From contig JBBDMW010000074.1 of the NCBI GenBank assembly GCA_040878005.1, positions 1 to 45,647 on the forward strand: a stretch of 45,647 bases of DNA. The letters run 5' to 3'. Below, in pieces: positions 41,411 to 45,647 of this stretch (position 1 is its first letter; each line of letters opens with the position of its first letter). A program made the translations under genes and the position numbers. The notes beneath the pieces are model-generated. The model was not told the DNA's origin. It worked only from the letters and a program-made list of their open reading frames with translations, and did not search any database. This DNA comes from JBBDMW01 sp040878005 (GTDB taxonomy: Bacteria; Chloroflexota; Dehalococcoidia; Lucifugimonadales; Lucifugimonadaceae).

Positions 41411-41923
41411 ATGAGGCTGAGGCTCCCCGACCGCCAGCAGCAGAGAATCGAACGGGTCTTGGAGATCGCCGTCATCGCGGCTGCGGTGGCGACGATCCCG
41501 CTCACGTACGCCCACATGCAGGAGTGGGACGGCGTCTACCTGGCCTTCTCCGGCTGGCTCCTGTGGGTCATCTTCGCAGTTGAGTACATCTACGCTCAGG
41601 CCGTGTCGGAGGACCGCTGGCGTACAACCAAGTCAAAGTGGCTGAACCTCGTCATCGTCATCGTCTCGTTCCCGCCGCTGCCGCACCTCCTGGGCCTGGC
41701 ACGATTGATCCGCCTCGTCCGCCCGCTCCGGCTTCTCGGTGGTCTTGGCATCAGCAGGCCGCTGGTGCTGCTCCGGCTATACGTCATTCGCTCCGAAGGC
41801 GGCCGCCGAATATTCGGCAAGGCCAAAGAGAGCGGCCACATAGACGCGGCCCGCTCCAGGCTTGATGACGCGAAAGAGCGCCTCGGATCGCAGGTCCCCG
41901 GCGCAGGTGATGAGCGGAACTAA
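41411..41923 (+). CDS. Stand-alone voltage-sensor domain protein
   Basis: A 170-residue membrane protein with four helices like S1-S4 of voltage-gated channels: S1 VLEIAVIAAAVATIPLTYAH, S2 YLAFSGWLLWVIFAVEYIYA, S3 KWLNLVIVIVSFPPLPHLLG, S4 with Arg98, Arg101, Arg104 and Arg107 at every third position (LARLIRLVRPLRLLGG). Glu58 in S2 fits the charge-transfer centre; the usual S3 aspartate is Asn79. After S4 comes a charged tail (SRLDDAKERLGSQ), not a pore. The ATG at 41411 is preceded by GGAAG. It could be an Hv1-like proton pathway, a regulator, or a channel that lost its pore. Convergent with the DUF2339 gene. Confidence 0.75.
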   Translation: MRLRLPDRQQQRIERVLEIAVIAAAVATIPLTYAHMQEWDGVYLAFSGWLLWVIFAVEYIYAQAVSEDRWRTTKSKWLNLVIVIVSFPPLPHLLGLARLIRLVRPLRLLGGLGISRPLVLLRLYVIRSEGGRRIFGKAKESGHIDAARSRLDDAKERLGSQVPGAGDERN

Positions 41924-41929
41924 CCCAAC

Positions 41930-43930
41930 CTAAGGCGCAACAGGCCCCGGTGCCTCGCTTCCCTGCGACTGCCCCTCGCTGTCCTCCATGAGGAACCCCC
42001 GCAGGGCCTCCGCGTACCGCTGGTACAGGTATCCCCCCACAACCAGGAGAGCGCCAAGGCACAGGTACGCCGCCACCCGGTAGCCAAGCTCAAGCTGGAA
42101 CGTATCCACCAGGAACAGCTTCAGCAGCGTCACGCCCAGCAGCGCCAGTGCACCCACCCGCACCATCCGCCACCGGCGCGCCACGCCCACTGCCAGCATC
42201 GCCCCTGCATACGCTCCCCACACCAGCGTCAACGTCAGCAGCTGTGCAGAAATCTCCGTCGCGCCAACGTCAACAAACCCGGATTCATACGTGCGGACCA
42301 CCTCGATCGACAGCCACCACAGCGTGACCACGTTTGCCGCTATCAGCATCCCCGGCAGGGTGGTGTCCGCCTCCCGCGGCCGCAATGCCAGCCGGTCCCG
42401 GGCGAACATGTATGCAGCGGCATACAGCGCCGCTATTGCCGACAGGAACGCGGCAGCCCGCGCGTTCAGGACCGGCACAAAGCTGTCATCTGCCAGCCCG
42501 GCGTCGCTTTCCACGAACAGCAGGCGAAGCCCCAGGATGGCGAACGCCAGCAGGGAGTAGATCCGCAGTTCGAACATGCCGAGGCGGAACGACAGCCAGG
42601 CCAGCACAACCGCCTCAGCCGCCCACGCCACGCTCACCACCGGACCTTCGAATTGCAGCGGCACGGCGATGACTGCGAAGAATGCGGCGATGCCGATGGC
42701 CATGACGCCGAGCGCCCGCGATTCCGGCGCTCTACGCCAGGCCGCAGCAGCGATTACCCCGTGCAAGACGGCAAGCGTCAACGCCAGCGGCGCCAGCCAG
42801 TCCTCGTAGTTTTCCTCCAGCAGCGCAAAGCTGACCAGGAAGTACCCACCAGCATTGATCGCCATCAACAGGTAGTCAGCAGGCTCTGCGCTGCGCCTCC
42901 ACGCCACGTGGAACAGCATGGTGGCGGCGGCGAACACCAGGAACACGGCCGTGACCGCGGCCTGCGCCGCCAGGGGATCATATTCACTCGCGATGCCCAC
43001 CCAGGTGGTGATCCCTGCGAGGGAGCCGAGCAGCCCCACAAGCGTCAGCCAGCGCCATGTCCGCACCACGGCCAGTCCCAGCACAGCCAGGTCCACCGCA
43101 AAGATGTACCAGAGGAGTTGCAGTTGAGGTTCGTCAGTCCCTGCGGGGCCGGTGTCTTCGGTGAACGCTCCCAGTGCGAACGGGGCCAGCAGCGCGCCCA
43201 GGACTCCGATGGTCGCCAGTGATGCCGAGTCGTAGCGCAGCGCAAGCCCGGCTGCCGCTGCGCTTAGCAGGACGAACACGCCAAGCGCCGGGTAGAAATC
43301 GATCATGCCGTAGAGCGAGGCCGCGGCGAACACCGTCAGGTACAGCACGCCAATGCCACCGCCGGAAAGCGCCTGCGCGTACAACTGGTATCGTCGACGC
43401 CACCGCTCGCCGCCCGCCAGCAGGAGGCCGCCCAGCGCGACGCCCAGCCCTATCCGGACCCCCTCGGCCAGCCAGCCCTGCTCAATGGCAAGCTGCAGGA
43501 AGAAGCCGGCGCCGATGATTATCGCGACCACGCCGATCCGTACGAGCCAGTTGCCGCCTAGGATAAGCTCAGGGTCTGCCATGAACCGATCCGCCACGCC
43601 CGCTCTCTGCGGCTGCGGGGCTTCCGGTTCTTCTTCACTGGGAACGGTTGCCGTGGGGCGACTCTGTGCCCGGGCAGGCGCCGCGGGTGGTGGAACGGCG
43701 GATTGAGCCGGGACGCCAATGTCGTGCTGCGCCAGCGCTGCACGCAGGCTCGCGATGTCCCGGTGGAGCGCGGCAACCTGCCGCTGGAGCGCCTCGATCG
43801 CCAGTGCCTGTGATGCTGTCTCGCCCTCATCGTTGGCCGCGGCGTCGGTCGAGACGGCCAGCGGCACGCCGCAATTCACGCAGAAGGCGTTGCTGTCATG
43901 GTTTTCGCGTCCGCACTCTGGGCACTGCAT
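41930..43930 (-). CDS. DUF2339 family polytopic membrane protein
   Basis: A 666-residue protein. Residues 3-21 are a zinc ribbon (CPECG and CVNCG). A short coiled coil follows (ALQRQVAALHRDIASLRAAL, about 50-70), then a polar stretch and the start of DUF2339 (LILGGNWLVRIGVVAIIIGA, about 137-156). Some 18-20 hydrophobic segments fill the rest. The FFLQLAIEQGWL and GERWRRRY stretches after the first segments are family-typical. The family is widespread and of unknown function; an envelope or transport role is assumed. The ends of this gene and the voltage-sensor gene are six bases apart. Confidence 0.88.
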   Translation of the reverse strand: MQCPECGRENHDSNAFCVNCGVPLAVSTDAAANDEGETASQALAIEALQRQVAALHRDIASLRAALAQHDIGVPAQSAVPPPAAPARAQSRPTATVPSEEEPEAPQPQRAGVADRFMADPELILGGNWLVRIGVVAIIIGAGFFLQLAIEQGWLAEGVRIGLGVALGGLLLAGGERWRRRYQLYAQALSGGGIGVLYLTVFAAASLYGMIDFYPALGVFVLLSAAAAGLALRYDSASLATIGVLGALLAPFALGAFTEDTGPAGTDEPQLQLLWYIFAVDLAVLGLAVVRTWRWLTLVGLLGSLAGITTWVGIASEYDPLAAQAAVTAVFLVFAAATMLFHVAWRRSAEPADYLLMAINAGGYFLVSFALLEENYEDWLAPLALTLAVLHGVIAAAAWRRAPESRALGVMAIGIAAFFAVIAVPLQFEGPVVSVAWAAEAVVLAWLSFRLGMFELRIYSLLAFAILGLRLLFVESDAGLADDSFVPVLNARAAAFLSAIAALYAAAYMFARDRLALRPREADTTLPGMLIAANVVTLWWLSIEVVRTYESGFVDVGATEISAQLLTLTLVWGAYAGAMLAVGVARRWRMVRVGALALLGVTLLKLFLVDTFQLELGYRVAAYLCLGALLVVGGYLYQRYAEALRGFLMEDSEGQSQGSEAPGPVAP

Positions 43931-44013
43931 CGCGGATCTCCGGGAATCTCACAGGAGCACGGTGCACAGGGAACGCTGCCAGCGGACCTACCCCTGTGCC
44001 GCACCGGGCCTGT

Positions 44014-44053
44014 GGCGGCATATCGTACAACCCGCAGCCCTACAACACCATCC
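44014..44053. repeat. Dispersed repeat family A, copy 1
   Basis: A 40-base stretch that matches 45361-45400 at 38 of 40 positions; core CGTACAACCCGCAGCCC. It lies in the spacer between the DUF2339 gene and the oxidoreductase gene, outside any coding frame. Confidence 0.75.
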
Positions 44054-44123
44054 GCATCCTGGCCTGCCCGCAATCGGAATGGCATACCATGTCCCCTGCG
44101 CCACGATCAATCGGGAGGACTCC

Positions 44124-45137
44124 ATGAAGGCAATTGTCCAGGACAGGTACGGCCCCCCCGGTGATGTACTGGAACTCCGGGAAATCGACAAACCAACGCT
44201 CAAGGATGATGAGGTGCTGGTACGGGTGCACGCTGCTTCCCTTCATCCAGATGTCTGGCACCTCGTGAGAGGTCGGCCGTACGTCCTTCGCATCATGGGC
44301 GCCGGGCTGCGAAAGCCAAAGAACCGCGTACCGGGGACGGACGTGGCAGGGCACGTTGAGGCGGTTGGCAGGAACGTGACGCGGTTTCAGCCAGGTGATG
44401 AAGTCTTCGGTGAGAGTGTCAGGGGACATCAATGGCAGAACGGCGGAGCGTATGCCGAATACGCGTCTGTCCCCGAAGATTCATTGGCATTGAAGCCGGC
44501 CAACGTAACGTTTGAACAGGCCGCGGCCGTGCCCACCTCGGCAATCATCGCTCTCAACGGTCTTCGCGGCCAGGGACAGGTGCAGCCAGGGCAAAAGGTC
44601 TTGGTCAACGGCGCAGGCGGTGGCGTGGGCGCATTCGCCGTGCAGCTTGCCAGGGCGTTTGGAGCGGAAGTGACCGGCGTGGACAGTACGAGCAAGTTGG
44701 ACATGGTGCGGTCGTTGGGAGCGGACCATGTCATCGACTACACCCGGGAGGATTTCACCGTGGGTAGCGAACGCTACGATCTCATCTTCGATATCCCGGG
44801 GAATCACCCGTTTTCCGCCTGTAGACGCGCGCTTGCCCCCGGCGGGACTTACGTGCTGATTGGCCACGATCAATTTGGCGCATCCGGCCGGCGCATCCTG
44901 GGAAGCCTGCCTGGTTTCTTCAAACTGATGGCGATGTCGCCTTTCGTGAGCCAACTGCCAAAATTGAGCTTCTCAATGCCGCCCAGGAAAGAGTCGATGG
45001 CGGTCTTGAAGGAGTTCATCGAGGCCGGAGAGCTGACGCCGTTTATCGACAGGACGTTCTCGCTGGACAAGGTTCCGGAGGCCATACGTTATATGGAAGA
45101 GGGACACGCACAGGGCAAAGTGATCATCACTGTGTGA
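44124..45137 (+). CDS. NAD(P)-dependent quinone oxidoreductase-like MDR enzyme
   Basis: A 337-residue medium-chain dehydrogenase/reductase of the zinc-free quinone oxidoreductase group. The N-terminal GroES-like domain begins MKAIVQDRYGPPGDVLELRE and contains PGTDVAGHVEAVGRNVTRF. The Rossmann nucleotide motif is VLVNGAGGGVGAFAVQLAR at about residues 155-173. No structural zinc cysteines are present. The C-terminus ends with the usual GHAQGKVIITV. GGGAGGAC lies a few bases before the ATG at 44124. It stands alone between copies of dispersed repeats. The substrate is unknown. Confidence 0.92.
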   Translation: MKAIVQDRYGPPGDVLELREIDKPTLKDDEVLVRVHAASLHPDVWHLVRGRPYVLRIMGAGLRKPKNRVPGTDVAGHVEAVGRNVTRFQPGDEVFGESVRGHQWQNGGAYAEYASVPEDSLALKPANVTFEQAAAVPTSAIIALNGLRGQGQVQPGQKVLVNGAGGGVGAFAVQLARAFGAEVTGVDSTSKLDMVRSLGADHVIDYTREDFTVGSERYDLIFDIPGNHPFSACRRALAPGGTYVLIGHDQFGASGRRILGSLPGFFKLMAMSPFVSQLPKLSFSMPPRKESMAVLKEFIEAGELTPFIDRTFSLDKVPEAIRYMEEGHAQGKVIITV

Positions 45138-45141
45138 GGCG

Positions 45142-45182
45142 GTGACACTGGAAGAGGACGTTGAGTACCAGGGCGCGGTGTA
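45142..45182. repeat. Dispersed repeat family B, copy 2
   Basis: It matches 39048-39088 at 38 of 41 positions. It starts five bases after the oxidoreductase stop codon. Together with repeat A at 45361-45400 it may mark the two ends of one element of about 260 bases; the other copies in the window have only one end each. Confidence 0.7.
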
Positions 45183-45360
45183 CTGCGCCGAGGGACCTGC
45201 CCGGGACCAGGCTTGGAGCCCTCTCGCCTGTGGGTTGCTTGCTCAACTGGCTGGAGGGGTGAACGCCGACTACCAGGCTGGACTGGCCCACTTCATGTCG
45301 TGGAGCATATTCGTGGGACTGGGCTTCATGTTCACGGGGGCACGAGTTTTCGCAACCCTG

Positions 45361-45400
45361 GGCGGTATATCGTACAACCCGCAGCCCCACAACACCATCC
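45361..45400. repeat. Dispersed repeat family A, copy 2
   Basis: It matches 44014-44053 at 38 of 40 positions, in the same orientation. It is not palindromic, so it is not a simple REP hairpin. Confidence 0.75.
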
Positions 45401-45593
45401 ACCGCCGTGCGTGAGGCCGCTTGCATTTGGCCGGTACCCTTTCGCCTCGCCACACTCCATCAATACTGCAGAATGAACGTGCCCTTAGAGCAACCATACG
45501 GGGTGAATCAACTCCAGGTGCGGCAGTAAGATGCCACGCCTTCAGGTCAGTTACGCAAATGTCGCAGATCGTCTATAACGCTTAGAGAAACGT

Positions 45594-45647
45594 CTAGTGT
45601 CGTGTGGCCAAAGTTTTGTTAGCTTTGTCGACCTTCTTCAGCACGGT
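45594..45647 (-). CDS. Possible C-terminal end of a gene cut by the window
   Basis: The minus strand is open from the window edge for 17 codons (TVLKKVDKANKTLATRH) to a TAG at 45594-45596. The basic, helical composition would suit the end of a real protein, but the piece is too short to judge. Confidence 0.25.
   Translation of the reverse strand, partial: TVLKKVDKANKTLATRH

Larger units (their letters stand above)
45138..45593. other. Gene-free region carrying dispersed repeats
   Basis: This stretch holds repeat B (45142-45182) and repeat A (45361-45400). A 90-codon plus-strand frame (45142-45414) spans both, with a hydrophobic part (SWSIFVGLGFMFTGA), but both ends coincide with repeats found elsewhere outside genes, so I do not call it. 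The remaining 180 bases show no clear feature. Confidence 0.45.

Noticed and set aside
45142..45414. A 90-codon plus-strand frame with a hydrophobic segment
   Set aside because: Both ends coincide with dispersed repeats that elsewhere lie outside genes, and there is no ribosome site.
1..45647. CRISPR arrays, prophage, or a complete mobile element
   Set aside because: No regularly spaced repeats, no phage structural genes, no integrase, and the only transposase is a deleted fossil.

Overview
The window looks like a moderately GC-rich bacterial chromosome, most likely a member of the Chloroflexota (Dehalococcoidia/SAR202-like). This is an inference from gene content: rpsP-khpA-rimM without trmD, envelope proteins with Pro/Thr-rich linkers, several ABC-2 exporters, and a MoaD-MoaE fusion. 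No rRNA or other decisive taxonomic marker is present. Nearly all of the first 33 kb is ordinary housekeeping DNA; the last 12 kb is more accessory.

Layout. 1-520: a glyoxalase gene remnant and a tiny membrane-anchored ORF. 521-4361 (minus strand): rpsP-khpA-rimM-yebC followed by an ABC-2 exporter pair, with a good promoter and an intrinsic terminator inside the rpsP leader. 4375-5749 (minus): a NYN-domain RNase with a very compact, highly folded leader, plus two small genes. 5929-8498 (plus): molybdopterin synthase as a MoaD-MoaE fusion, a terminator, and a second ABC exporter. 8596-8687: a nested 92-bp palindrome, then tRNA-Ser(GCT). 8930-13872 (plus): miaB-nadA-nadC and a beta-propeller lipoprotein. 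13893-22694 (minus): dtd, an FmdB-like protein, purL, purQ, rpsU, gltX, a pseudouridine synthase, lspA and an alpha/beta hydrolase. 22943-26128 (plus): threonine aldolase and a NatAB-type exporter. 26143-33216: a coiled-coil protein, a large GAF histidine kinase, two uncharacterised proteins and an ABC-F protein.

Accessory part, 33.2-45.6 kb: an HhH protein, an internally deleted IS630 transposase fossil, a membrane-anchored coiled-coil protein, an AT-richer predicted PD-(D/E)XK nuclease divergent from an RNase H-fold-like protein, and a methyltransferase. Then comes a three-gene unit (SCP2-like protein, unknown 92-residue protein, signal-less trypsin-like protease) behind a folded leader with a possible pseudoknot. 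It is followed by a stand-alone voltage-sensor protein, a DUF2339 membrane protein and a quinone oxidoreductase. Two families of about 40-bp dispersed repeats occur only in this last part.

The best candidates for something undescribed are the SCP2/small protein/protease unit, the NYN RNase leader, the AT-rich nuclease pair, the voltage-sensor-only protein and the nested palindrome. No CRISPR array, prophage or complete mobile element is visible. All family assignments are by eye from motifs; no database search was run.
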